A stretch of DNA of 64,000 nt from assembly GCA_031363915.1 (NCBI GenBank), contig JANLVI010000007.1:62001-126000 (forward strand). Direction: 5' to 3'. The position numbers were made by a program, and so were the translations under genes. The notes under the pieces are model-generated. The model did no database searches and had not been told where the DNA came from. It worked only from the letters and a program-made list of their open reading frames with translations. Shown here piece after piece: positions 52,077 through 61,230 of this stretch. Source of the DNA: JANLVI01 sp031363915 (lineage in GTDB: Bacteria > Vulcanimicrobiota > Vulcanimicrobiia > Vulcanimicrobiales > Vulcanimicrobiaceae). The stretch's first letter is position 1. Every line of letters begins with the position of its first letter.

Positions 52077-53281
52077 TGCGACGCACGCTCGCAGCCTTCC
52101 TCACGCTCGCCGCGCTCGCAGCGCCGCTTTCGCCTGCGGCACGGGCCTCGGTCGACGATAAGATCAAGGCGCAGCAACGCAAGATTCACGATCTGCACGG
52201 ACGTCTTAATGAGAAGAAAGGCGAACTCGCGGGCGCCAAACGCAAAGTTCAGACGCTGGCGGAATACGTCGAGCAGACCAATCATTCGATCGCGATCGTC
52301 TCGGGCAACCTTGCGGGGTTGCGCTCCCAGCAACACACGAATGAAAAGAATCTCGCATGGAACAAGGTGCAGCTCGGCGCTGCGCAAGCGACGCTCTCGC
52401 GTCACAACGAAGCGCTCAAGCGGCGCTTGGTCGATGCGTACGAACACGGCGACCTCGGCTATCTCGAAGTGATGCTCGAAGCCAAGTCCTTCAGCGATTT
52501 CGTCGAACGTTGGAATGCGATCCGATACGTTATCAAATCGACCCAGTCGACGATCCGTCAGCGCAAATCAGACGAGCACAAAGTGCGTCTGGTGCGCACG
52601 AATCTCATGGTCGCCGAAGAGCAGCTCGCGCGTTCGCAAGCGGCCGCCGAACAAGAACAGCGCGCGCTCGACGTGCTCGCCGAACAACGGCGCGGACTGC
52701 TTGCAAGTGCCGAGACGCAAAAAGGTCAGATCGCAAAAGAAGTCGCCGACCTCGATGAAGTAAGCGCCGCCCAGTCTGCGGCGCTGGGCGAACTGATTCG
52801 TCAGAAGCAAGCTGAGGAAGCTGCAAAGCGCGAAGCTGCGCGCCGCGCCGCTCAGCTCGCGGGCCAGACCGTCGCACCGGTCGAGAACGCCCCGGGCATC
52901 TTATCGTGGCCTGTTTCAGGCCCCATCACCTCACCCTTCGGCATCCGTAATCATCCGGTACTCGGCGTAATCCGTCCGCACGAAGGCATCGATATCGGCG
53001 CGAATACCGGCACGACGATCGCGGCGCCCGCAGGCGGGAAAGTCATCATCGCGGGCTGGTCGGACGGCGGCTACGGCAACATGGTGACGATCGACCACGG
53101 CGGCGGCATGTCCACCGTCTACGGACACCTGAGTCAGATTTTCGTTTCGACGGACCAGAGCGTGCAAAAGGGTCAGGCGATCGGAGCGGTTGGAATGACC
53201 GGCCTTGCGAATGGTCCGCATCTGCACTTCGAAGTTCGCATCAACGGCAATCCCGTCGACCCGATGGGCTACTTGCGCTAA
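52073..53281 (+). CDS. envC: EnvC-like murein hydrolase activator (coiled coil plus M23)
   Basis: The 402-residue exported protein has a signal peptide, a long coiled coil (residues about 28-255) and a C-terminal LytM/M23 domain. The latter keeps the zinc ligands HEGIDIG (about 303) and HLHFEV (about 383), so unlike E. coli EnvC it may be an active endopeptidase. Adjacent to ftsEX, it is the expected FtsX-regulated partner. GTG at 52073 or ATG at 52076. Confidence 0.9.
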   Translation: MMRRTLAAFLTLAALAAPLSPAARASVDDKIKAQQRKIHDLHGRLNEKKGELAGAKRKVQTLAEYVEQTNHSIAIVSGNLAGLRSQQHTNEKNLAWNKVQLGAAQATLSRHNEALKRRLVDAYEHGDLGYLEVMLEAKSFSDFVERWNAIRYVIKSTQSTIRQRKSDEHKVRLVRTNLMVAEEQLARSQAAAEQEQRALDVLAEQRRGLLASAETQKGQIAKEVADLDEVSAAQSAALGELIRQKQAEEAAKREAARRAAQLAGQTVAPVENAPGILSWPVSGPITSPFGIRNHPVLGVIRPHEGIDIGANTGTTIAAPAGGKVIIAGWSDGGYGNMVTIDHGGGMSTVYGHLSQIFVSTDQSVQKGQAIGAVGMTGLANGPHLHFEVRINGNPVDPMGYLR

Positions 53282-53294
53282 GGCTTCAGCGAAG

Positions 53295-53676
53295 CTAAGG
53301 TTGAAAATTAACATCATGTGAGTAATCCGAATATTCGGATTGAATGTAATAGCTCGTCCCGTTAAGCGCGACGTAACCGCGCGGCGATGCGCGAATGTCG
53401 CCAATCTCCCGAGCGAGTCATGATACCAGGTCACGTTTTGTGGAATGTCCGGGTCGGTTATCGCTTCGACCACACGGTTATTCACGGCGACCAGATGTAC
53501 TGATCGATGACGTGAACGAAACTGCTTGCGGCTAGATTGCGCTCGAAGACCGCGGGCGATGTTTCGCCCCAGGCCGCCGAAAACGAAACATCGTTTGGCG
53601 AAATCGCTTGAATCTGACGCCAGCCGTGGTTCCGGTGGCGCTGCGACCCACCGGCACGGCCGACGGTTGCGCTCAC
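53295..53676 (-). pseudogene. Decayed gene of unknown family, AT-richer than surroundings
   Basis: Reading the minus strand, a coherent peptide runs from about 53676 (SFSAAWGETSPAVFERNLAA, then FVHVIDQYIWSP stop). In a second frame it continues VNNRVVEAITDPDIPQNVTW, and in a third ASPRGYVALNGTSYYIQSEY, ending at a TAG at 53295. Successive frameshifts in one direction suggest a dead gene. The segment WYHDSLGRL resembles YD/RHS repeats but too little remains to be sure. An 18-bp palindrome AATCCGAATATTCGGATT (53324-53341) lies within it. The rest of 53282-53766 shows no intact gene. Confidence 0.45.
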
Positions 53677-53766
53677 ACCCGGTGCCCGAATTAATCTTTC
53701 TTTAATATCTCAGTTCTTGCAAGAAAGCGGCCAGGGCCTCACCCAGGGAATCCCCGGCGGCTTCTA

Positions 53767-55338
53767 ATGTACGTCCAAAACAAACCGAGTGCGCGCCGCG
53801 TATCGTTGATACGGTACGTGCCTGGAAGGGAACGTGCCGGAAACGCCACCAACGAGCCCCGAGGTTGGGTTCATGGCAAAACAGAACGTTATCGGCCCCC
53901 GTTTCGGGGATTCGCGCACCGCCCCGGATTGGACGAATCGTTGCCAGCTCGCCTCCGCCTCCTCTTTGCCGCCGTAATCGTTTTGGTCGCCTCGCTGGGG
54001 GGCGCCGCCTACATCAGCCGGGCGTCGGCCGATACCGCACCGATTCGTGCCGATAGCGCGACGGGGATCGATCTGCGATCGCTCTCCCTTGCATCGCGCG
54101 ATACGAACCAGCAGATGCTCGACATGTCTTTTCACCGCGTCGAGGACGTCTTCTACAAACCGGTCAACGCACAGACGCTGCTCACCGGCGAACGCAAAGC
54201 GCTCATCGAGCTTCTCAAATCGCGCAAGGTGAAGAATCCGAGCGTCCCCGCGACGACGGCGACGGGCGATCAGACGCACGATCTCTCGGCGGCGCAGTCG
54301 ACCGTCACTGCGGTCGAAGCGCTCTACCCGAAGTCCGCGACGAAAGCGGAATACACGCAGTTCGCGATCGCCGGCATCATGAGTTCGCTCAACGATCCGT
54401 ACACGACGTATTTAACGAAGCACGACATCACCGGACTGCAAGAGCAACTCAAAGGCGGCGACTTCGGCGGCATCGGCGTCTACATCCAACAGGATCCTAA
54501 GACGAAGAACATCCTCGCGCAGCCGATCGAAGGCAATCCCGCAATCAAAGCCGGCGTGAAGATCGGCGATGTCATCGACCGCGTCGACGGGAAGGCCGTG
54601 CGCGGCATGAAACTCGACTCGGTCGAGAGCATCATCCGCGGCCCGATCGGCAGTATCGTCTCGCTCGACGTGCACGGCATGACGAACAAAACGCCGCGCA
54701 CCGTAAAAGTCACGCGCGGGCAAGTCCACGTGCCCTCGATTCTCGCGAAGAACGAGAACGGCATCGAGTACGTTCGGCTCGCCGACTTCGGCCAAAACTC
54801 TGCGGAAGAAGTGAAGAACGCGCTGCTTGAGGGCAAGAAGCACAACGTACACGGCTACATCCTCGACCTGCGCTATAACGGTGGCGGCCTCTTGGATGCA
54901 GCGGTCGATATCAGCTCGCTCTTCATCAAGAGCGGCACGATCGTCTCGACGATCGATCGCGCCGGCAACAAAGAATCCAAGGCCGCGACGGGCGATGCGA
55001 TCGGCACGTTGCCGCTCGTGATCCTCGTCAACCGCTACACCGCGAGCGCCTCGGAGATCACTGCCGGCGCCGTGCAAGATTATCGCGTCGGCACGCTCGT
55101 CGGCGAGAAAACCTTTGGGAAAGGTGTCGTGCAGAGTCTCTACAATCTGCCTGACGACTCGGCGCTCAAAATCACGACGGCGCGTTACGTTACGCCGCTC
55201 GGACGCGACATCCACCACAAAGGCATCGTGCCCGACGTCGTCGTTCCGCAACGAGTGGACATTCCGCTCATCGACAGCCCCGGTGACAAACAACTCGCCG
55301 CTGCAAAAGCGATCATCAACCGCAAAGGGAAATCGTGA
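53767..55338 (+). CDS. ctpA: S41 carboxy-terminal processing protease (first copy)
   Basis: The 523-residue protein has an N-terminal membrane anchor (LLFAAVIVLVASLGGAAYI at about residues 62-80), a PDZ domain (GGDFGGIGVYIQQDPKTK; AGVKIGDVIDRVDGKAV), and the S41 catalytic core with YILDLRYNGGGLLDAAVDIS, the Ser in VNRYTASASEITAG (about 426) and Lys in GEKTFGKGVVQS (about 450). It cleaves C-terminal peptides in the periplasm, often controlling cell-wall hydrolases. The 60 residues before the anchor may be a long cytoplasmic tail or a start-site error. It overlaps the second copy by 4 nt. Confidence 0.92.
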   Translation: MYVQNKPSARRVSLIRYVPGRERAGNATNEPRGWVHGKTERYRPPFRGFAHRPGLDESLPARLRLLFAAVIVLVASLGGAAYISRASADTAPIRADSATGIDLRSLSLASRDTNQQMLDMSFHRVEDVFYKPVNAQTLLTGERKALIELLKSRKVKNPSVPATTATGDQTHDLSAAQSTVTAVEALYPKSATKAEYTQFAIAGIMSSLNDPYTTYLTKHDITGLQEQLKGGDFGGIGVYIQQDPKTKNILAQPIEGNPAIKAGVKIGDVIDRVDGKAVRGMKLDSVESIIRGPIGSIVSLDVHGMTNKTPRTVKVTRGQVHVPSILAKNENGIEYVRLADFGQNSAEEVKNALLEGKKHNVHGYILDLRYNGGGLLDAAVDISSLFIKSGTIVSTIDRAGNKESKAATGDAIGTLPLVILVNRYTASASEITAGAVQDYRVGTLVGEKTFGKGVVQSLYNLPDDSALKITTARYVTPLGRDIHHKGIVPDVVVPQRVDIPLIDSPGDKQLAAAKAIINRKGKS

Positions 55339-56714
55339 AACGCATCATTCCGCTCGCCATCGCTCTGACGCTCCTCGCAACGACGACGCACGCGCCTGCT
55401 GCCGCCCCGACGCTCGGTCAATCCGAGCGCGAAGCGCTCGTGACGAGCTACGAACATCTCGTTGGTGACTTCTACAAGAAAGTCGACGGCGGTGCCGCGG
55501 TCACCGGCGCGCACGATTCGCTGGTTGCATTTTTGAAGAAGAAGGGCATCGCAAATCCGATCGTCCCGCCGGTTACCGTCGGTTCCGACGACAGCGTGAA
55601 CGAGCGCGAACTCGAACGCGAAGTCGCTGCAGCCGTGAACATGTACGGAGCGAGATTCGGCGCGCGCGATCTCACCTACGCAGCGCTCGACGGCGTGCTC
55701 GGTTCGGTCAAAGACAAATATACGGTCTTCCTCACGCCCAAGCAGTTCGCGGACCTCAACGAAGGCCTCGACGGCGGCGCGAACTTCGGCGGTGTGGGTC
55801 TCGCGTACCGCGTCGACTCGCCCGACAACAAAACGGTCACCGGCGTGAGCGGCGTGCACGTCGAGAACGTGATCCCCGATGGTCCCGCCGACAAAGCCGG
55901 TGTGCTCACCAACGACATCATCACGGCCGTCGACGGTCATGCGATCAAAGATCTCGATCACACGAGCGCCGACAAACTCTACGCGGCGATCACCAAACTC
56001 TTGCGCGGCGAAGCAAGTTCCACCGTCAGCTTGAGCATCGTGCGCGCCGACGCGCAGATCGCCCCGATCGTCATAACGCGCGCGATGATCCATCCGCCAA
56101 GCGTCTACTCGAAACTCTTGCCCAGCGGTATCGGTTACGCGCAGCTCACCGTTTTCGGTCAGAGTACCGCAAACGAATTGACGACGGCGCTCACGCGCCT
56201 GCAGGCACAAGGCGCCAAAGCCTACATCCTCGACTTGCGCTACAACGGGGGCGGCTACCTCACCACGGCCGTCGACGTCAGCTCGAAGTTCGTTGCGAGC
56301 GGTCCGATCGTCTCGGTCGAATCACGCGCCGGCAACAACACCGAGTACGATGCCGAGAACACGGCCGTGAAGCCGCTTCCGCTGGCCGTGCTCGTCAATC
56401 GCTACACGGCGTCGGCCTCGGAGATTACGGCAGGCGCGATTCAAGATAGCGGCGTCGGCACGCTCATCGGCGAGAAGACGTACGGAAAAGGCGTCGTGCA
56501 GACGATCTTCCCGATGCGCGACGGCTCGGCGATCAAAATCACCACGCAGCGTTACTTCACACCGCACGGCCGCGACATCAACGGCATCGGGATTCAGCCC
56601 GACGTTGCCGCAGTCCAGAACAAGAACTTCCGGCTCGGCGACCCGACGGCAGACGACGTGCTCAAACAAGCCGTCGGATTTCTTCAGGGCAAGATCACCG
56701 CACTGAGTCAGTAA
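55335..56714 (+). CDS. S41 carboxy-terminal processing protease (second copy)
   Basis: The 459-residue paralogue has a cleavable signal peptide, a PDZ domain (GGANFGGVGLAYRV; AGVLTNDIITAVDG), and the S41 core with YILDLRYNGGGYLTTAVDVS, catalytic Ser in RYTASASEITAG and Lys in GEKTYGKGVVQT. It is thus a soluble or signal-anchored sister of the upstream protein. The GTG start overlaps the upstream stop. A possible division of labour with the first copy is inference. Confidence 0.92.
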   Translation: MKRIIPLAIALTLLATTTHAPAAAPTLGQSEREALVTSYEHLVGDFYKKVDGGAAVTGAHDSLVAFLKKKGIANPIVPPVTVGSDDSVNERELEREVAAAVNMYGARFGARDLTYAALDGVLGSVKDKYTVFLTPKQFADLNEGLDGGANFGGVGLAYRVDSPDNKTVTGVSGVHVENVIPDGPADKAGVLTNDIITAVDGHAIKDLDHTSADKLYAAITKLLRGEASSTVSLSIVRADAQIAPIVITRAMIHPPSVYSKLLPSGIGYAQLTVFGQSTANELTTALTRLQAQGAKAYILDLRYNGGGYLTTAVDVSSKFVASGPIVSVESRAGNNTEYDAENTAVKPLPLAVLVNRYTASASEITAGAIQDSGVGTLIGEKTYGKGVVQTIFPMRDGSAIKITTQRYFTPHGRDINGIGIQPDVAAVQNKNFRLGDPTADDVLKQAVGFLQGKITALSQ

Positions 56715-57375
56715 ACAGTTCGCGTTCGATTTCATCGAACGATGTAAACGATTGGAACGCAAGCCCGCGCTCGGCGAGATACGTCTCGAGAGCGCGGCCT
56801 TTTTTTGCGAAGCGCATCGCAGCGATTTCTGCCGCCGCATAATCGGAGAGACCGTCACCGATGAAGACGGTGCGTTCGCCTCGCACGTTTGCTTCGCGTA
56901 CGTGAACGGTCTTGTCGTGACCGTTATCGGTGTCATCGCGAAAGGTCATGATCCACCCGGCCGGATCGTACGTGACGTCGTTTGCAAGGATTTCGATTTC
57001 GGGAACACCGGCGCGCGCGAGATTCGCACGCATGAGCGAGCCGATCCCGGCGCTGAGAATCGTCGTGCGCGCACCACGTTCTCGCGCGCGAGAGAGAAAC
57101 GGCGTGAACGTCGGATCGACGATCGCGACGTCCGCAAGGTACGCGAGCGCGGCATCCTGCGTCCCGGTAAGCGCGAGCGCTTGACGGCGTAACGCTTCGC
57201 GTAGGCTGATCTCGCCGCGCACGAGTCCGCCGTCGAGTTCGTGCCAGAGCGCATCCCCGGCCGTATGTCGCACGAGCACGTCGAACGTGTCCACGTTCGT
57301 AATCGTGCCGTCGTAGTCGATAAATATGGAAAGCGCGCCCCCGAGGGACGCGCTTTCCATCGATGTCAGACTCAC
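56695..57375 (-). CDS. MtnX/SerB-like HAD phosphatase
   Basis: The 226-residue protein has HAD motif I in IDYDGTITNVDTFD, the motif II Ser/Thr in TILSAGIGSLM and motif IV GDGLSDYAAAE. This is the subfamily IB layout of phosphoserine phosphatase and MtnX (methionine salvage). It overlaps the second S41 gene by 20 nt at the 3' ends. The start is at 57375 or ATG 57360. Substrate unassigned; no methionine-salvage genes are near. Confidence 0.82.
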   Translation of the reverse strand: MSLTSMESASLGGALSIFIDYDGTITNVDTFDVLVRHTAGDALWHELDGGLVRGEISLREALRRQALALTGTQDAALAYLADVAIVDPTFTPFLSRARERGARTTILSAGIGSLMRANLARAGVPEIEILANDVTYDPAGWIMTFRDDTDNGHDKTVHVREANVRGERTVFIGDGLSDYAAAEIAAMRFAKKGRALETYLAERGLAFQSFTSFDEIERELFTDSVR

Positions 57376-57382
57376 GTTAATC

Positions 57383-60300
57383 CTAGGATTTCTTGCGTGT
57401 GGTCTTCTTCTTGGCCGTGTCGCTTACCGCACGCTTGGAGGTCGACGATGCGCCGGCCGCCTTCTTTGCCGGAGCTTTTACGGCAGTCGCTTTTGCCGCG
57501 GTCTTTTTTGCCGCGGGTGCTTTCGCAGCCGTTGCTTTGCGTGCTGTCGTCTTCTTAGCGACGGCCGGCGCTGCAACGGTCTTCTTTGCGGCCGCTGCAC
57601 GCTTGGGCGCAGCAGCAGACGCTTTGCGAACCGTTGCGGCGCGCGTGGTCGGTGCATCGGCATCTGCGGTTGCGGCTTTGCGTGTCGACGTACGACGTTT
57701 CGGAGCGTCCGCAGCCGGAGCCGGGAGCGCGGCGAGCGTCTTCGATTCGAGCGCGGCGGCCGGACCGCGCGTGGCCACACCGGTAGCGCGACGGCGCGCC
57801 GGAGTCGTCACTTTGAGGTCGTCGACCGGTACCGTAATGATCCGCTTGGGTGCATCGAGGGCAACCGCACCGCGACGCGTGTCGATGCGCGCGATCGCGC
57901 GCGAGGGTTCCTTCGGAGCAACATCCCCCGTGGGGTGCGCTGCGCCGTCGGCACCGACGCGGAATATCTGGCGATCCGGTGAGACCGGCGTGCCGTTCTG
58001 AGCGGCGACATCCGCGCCACCGTGTCCACGGCGACGACGACGGCGGCGCTTGCGACGCACGTCGCCATCGGCGGCAACGTCGCTGGGGCTTTCGGCTTGA
58101 TCGCCACCATCTTCCCCTTCGGCTTCAGCGTCGTCATCGAGGCCACTATTGAGCGTCGGATTTGCACCGAGTGCTGCATCGGCGCCGACACCACCGCGTC
58201 CGCGGCGACGACGACGACGGCGTTTCCGGCCCGGCGCGCCATCTTCACCTTCGGCAGTTGGTGCGCCATTCGCGGCGCCGTCTGTGGCCGTAGGTTGCGG
58301 GCGCGGAGCAGGTGCGGGGCGTTCGGTCTGGTAGCCGCGTTCGGCAGCAGCCGCGGCAAAGTCCACGACTTTGGCGGAGACGAGATTTCCCGAAAGCGTC
58401 TCGCCCGGGAGCTTGGCGACCTTATCGCCCGAGAGCGATTCACCCGGGAACACGGTGCGCAGGCCCGAGCCGGCGGCAACGGCCGGCGCCGCCGGACGCG
58501 GGGCAAACGGGACGGGAGCGGAGGGTGTCTCGGCGACGCGTTCGGCGCGGTCGCGGCCCGGACGGTCCGTGCGGTCGCGGCGGCCGCCGCGTTCGCGCGG
58601 GGCCGGTGCGTCATCGCCGTCGTCGCCGGCTGCGGCGCGTGCGGCGGCAGCAGCGGCTGCGGCCATCGCAGCTTGCGCTTCATCGGCGAGCGAGTTGGCA
58701 TCTTCGGCATCGGCTTCGGCTTGCGTCGAAATCCCAATCGCCGCGCGCACTTCGATTCCGCGCGCCGCTTCCTCGGCGAGTTCGCGCAGTTCTTCGGCTT
58801 GCTCGGCCGCCGTGAGTTCTTTCTTACGTCCGCGTCCGCCACGACGACGGCGTTTTTTCGCCGCGCCATCGGCGCTTGCTGCAGCGGGGACGCCCACGCC
58901 GCCCGAACGTGGTTCGGCCAGGATGTCGTCGCCATCGACGTCGATTACTTTGATCTTGATCGAGTGGCCCGCGATGTTGGCGGAATTTTCGACTTCGACC
59001 AGACGCCCGTTGACAACCGCAACTGCTGAGGTTGCATTTGGCAAACGCGTGTTGAGCAGTTCGACTTCGAACTCATCGCCTACGCGCACGGGTGCGGCTT
59101 CGGTCTTCTCGGCGCCGCGCACGAGCACGGGTTTCTCTGGGTGAATCGAAGGGTCGACGCGCACGTCGATCGTCGTCCCGATTTGATCGGCTAGTTTCTG
59201 AAGTTCTGTTTCGTACCAGAACTCGACTTGCGCGCCGACCATAGGTGCCGCGTGAATGTGAATGGGTTCGTTCTTGCCGTTCGACTCGAACGCGATCTTG
59301 CGGAAGGTCGAGATCGTCACGGATTCGGGCGACATCACGGTACCGATGCCGCTACACGTCGGGCACGCGCCACGGAGTTGGCCCGCGAGATCCTTGCCGA
59401 CGCGCTTGCGCGTGAACTCGAGCAGACCCAGCGGCGAGAACGACTGAATCGTCGTGCGCGTGCGGTCTTTCTTCAGACCGAGTTCGAGCGTCGCGATGAC
59501 TTTGCTGCGCGCCGACTCTGCATTCATATCGATGAAATCGCAGACGATGATGCCGCCGATATCGCGCAAGCGCACTTGGCGCGCGATCTCTGCAGCCGCT
59601 TCAACGTTGGTTTTTACGATGGTATCTTCGAGGTTCTTACCGCCGGTAAACTTGCCGGAATTGACGTCGATGACGGTGAGGGCTTCGGTCGTCTCGATGA
59701 CGATCGAACCGCCCGAGGGCAAATTCACTTTGGGACGGAGCAGCTTCGTCATCTCCTCGTCGATTTTGTAATCGCTGAAGAGTTTGCGCCCGCCGCTGTA
59801 GGCTTGAATGCGATCGACGTACTGCGGTCCGAGCAGACGCATGAAGTCTTTGACGCGTTCGGCTTCCTCGGCATCATCGATAAAGACGTTCTCGACCTCG
59901 GGCGTGATGAAATCGCGCGCGGCTTTGAAAACGAGATTCATGTCTTTATGGAGAAGCGCGGGCGAGGGCGAGCGCTTGTAGTTCTCGAGGATGCCGTGCC
60001 ACATGCGGATGAGTACGCCGAGGTCGGCGATGAGTTCCGCTTGGCTGACGCCCGCCGCCGCCGTGCGCACGACCGTGGCCATGCCTTCGGGGCGAATCAC
60101 TTTGAGCAGTTGCTTGAGACGGTTACGTTCGTCGGCCGATTCGATCTTGCGCGAGACACCCGAGTACTTGCCCGTCGGCATCAAGATGAGGTAACGGCCC
60201 GGCAGCGAGATGTTCGTCGAGATGCGCGCGCCTTTGAGGCCGCGCGGCTCCTTGACGATCTGCACGAGCACATCGTCCCCGCGGCTGACTTTTTCGTTGA

Positions 60301-60574
60301 TCGCCCAGCCGGTGCGGCCTTGGGTGATCTCGACATCGCCGATATTCAGCGGTGTCTTGTTGATGTCATCGACGTACAAGAACGCATTGCGGCCGAGGCC
60401 GATATCGACGAAGCTGGCTCCCATGCCAGGCAGAACGTTCTGAACTTTGCCTTTAAAGATCGAGCCGATGACTTTTTCTTCACGCTCGACGTAGAGCTCG
60501 GCAAGAGACCCATCCTCGAGGATCGCGACGCGGTTCTCCCACGGATCGCTCGAAATGAGAATGTTGGTTGGCAC
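57383..60574 (-). CDS. rng: Rne/Rng family ribonuclease with very long basic/disordered tail
   Basis: The 1063-residue protein has the RNase E/G catalytic core in residues 1-510: S1 domain (IFKGKVQNVLPGMGASFVDIG), catalytic Asp303 in VIDVNSGKF and Asp346 in CDFIDMN, and a Zn-link CPTC at 404-407, all at E. coli RNase E numbering. From about 560 on the protein is low-complexity, with clusters KRRRRRRR and repeated Ala/Lys motifs resembling histone H1 or AT-hook tails. It cleaves single-stranded RNA for rRNA maturation and mRNA decay; the tail may bind RNA or partners. Confidence 0.93.
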   Translation of the reverse strand: MPTNILISSDPWENRVAILEDGSLAELYVEREEKVIGSIFKGKVQNVLPGMGASFVDIGLGRNAFLYVDDINKTPLNIGDVEITQGRTGWAINEKVSRGDDVLVQIVKEPRGLKGARISTNISLPGRYLILMPTGKYSGVSRKIESADERNRLKQLLKVIRPEGMATVVRTAAAGVSQAELIADLGVLIRMWHGILENYKRSPSPALLHKDMNLVFKAARDFITPEVENVFIDDAEEAERVKDFMRLLGPQYVDRIQAYSGGRKLFSDYKIDEEMTKLLRPKVNLPSGGSIVIETTEALTVIDVNSGKFTGGKNLEDTIVKTNVEAAAEIARQVRLRDIGGIIVCDFIDMNAESARSKVIATLELGLKKDRTRTTIQSFSPLGLLEFTRKRVGKDLAGQLRGACPTCSGIGTVMSPESVTISTFRKIAFESNGKNEPIHIHAAPMVGAQVEFWYETELQKLADQIGTTIDVRVDPSIHPEKPVLVRGAEKTEAAPVRVGDEFEVELLNTRLPNATSAVAVVNGRLVEVENSANIAGHSIKIKVIDVDGDDILAEPRSGGVGVPAAASADGAAKKRRRRGGRGRKKELTAAEQAEELRELAEEAARGIEVRAAIGISTQAEADAEDANSLADEAQAAMAAAAAAAARAAAGDDGDDAPAPRERGGRRDRTDRPGRDRAERVAETPSAPVPFAPRPAAPAVAAGSGLRTVFPGESLSGDKVAKLPGETLSGNLVSAKVVDFAAAAAERGYQTERPAPAPRPQPTATDGAANGAPTAEGEDGAPGRKRRRRRRRGRGGVGADAALGANPTLNSGLDDDAEAEGEDGGDQAESPSDVAADGDVRRKRRRRRRRGHGGADVAAQNGTPVSPDRQIFRVGADGAAHPTGDVAPKEPSRAIARIDTRRGAVALDAPKRIITVPVDDLKVTTPARRRATGVATRGPAAALESKTLAALPAPAADAPKRRTSTRKAATADADAPTTRAATVRKASAAAPKRAAAAKKTVAAPAVAKKTTARKATAAKAPAAKKTAAKATAVKAPAKKAAGASSTSKRAVSDTAKKKTTRKKS

Positions 60575-60889
60575 GAGTGGTCGCCTTTCCTGACGGTCAC
60601 CACGCTCGCACGTTCACCCCGCGATGCGCCCCCGTACACGCCGCAATACGGCCGCGCTCTGGCGACGGAGATCGAGCGGGTGCGCGATCTGCGCGGCCCC
60701 GTTTCCTATAATGCTTGAAAGCTTGCCCCTCAGTCGACGGTCCTGGCGCGGCAGTAGCCGGCGCGACCCGAAGACTTGGGATGGGGGGCCAGTTCCTGGA
60801 CCCGCCCCATTGGTCCTTGTGTCCGCGTTTGCCGTGCGCGCGGGGGACGGCGCTCGCGGTGCCCAACAGCGGGCCATGCGGGTCGAGCG

Positions 60890-61230
60890 AGCGAGGGACG
60901 TCTCCCGGCCATCGATGGCCTGCGCGCACTTGCCGTATTGGGCGTTCTCGCGCACCACGCATTTCGCGGCTTGCCGGCCGGCGACGCAGCGCGCTTCGCC
61001 CCGTGGTTTGCCTACGTGTTGCTCCAGGGCGCGCACGGAGTTTATCTCTTTTTCGTCATATCCGGGTTCTGCCTGTCCTACCCGTTCTGCGGCAGTTGCG
61101 CGGCTCGAAGGGGGCCGCCCTCGACCTCCCGCGCTGCGTTTCGGCGGCGCGTTCGCCATCGCTCGCGCCGCAGGCGCGCTCTTTTGGGCGACGATCGAAC
61201 GTCTCGGTTCGACGACGCGCGTCAAACGGT
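60890..61230 (+). pseudogene. Acyltransferase 3 (OafA-like), internally deleted
   Basis: In one frame the N-terminal acyltransferase-3 motif RLPAIDGLRALAVLGVLAHH is followed by GAHGVYLFFVISGFCLSYP, the first two helices of the family. In another frame near 61140-61200 comes FAIARAAGALFWATIERLG, the characteristic C-terminal helix and ERP-like end. The eight or so helices between are missing. The 315 nt before it (60575-60889) hold no gene I can support. It is a remnant of an O-antigen- or polysaccharide-modifying enzyme. Confidence 0.65.

Noticed and set aside
60707..60712. TATAAT between rng and the acyltransferase remnant
   Set aside because: There is no matching -35 at a proper distance; kept only as a note.
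59228..60718. Long plus-strand frame antisense to rng
   Set aside because: It is a mirror of the GC-rich coding strand of rng; the minus frame has RNase E/G catalytic residues.
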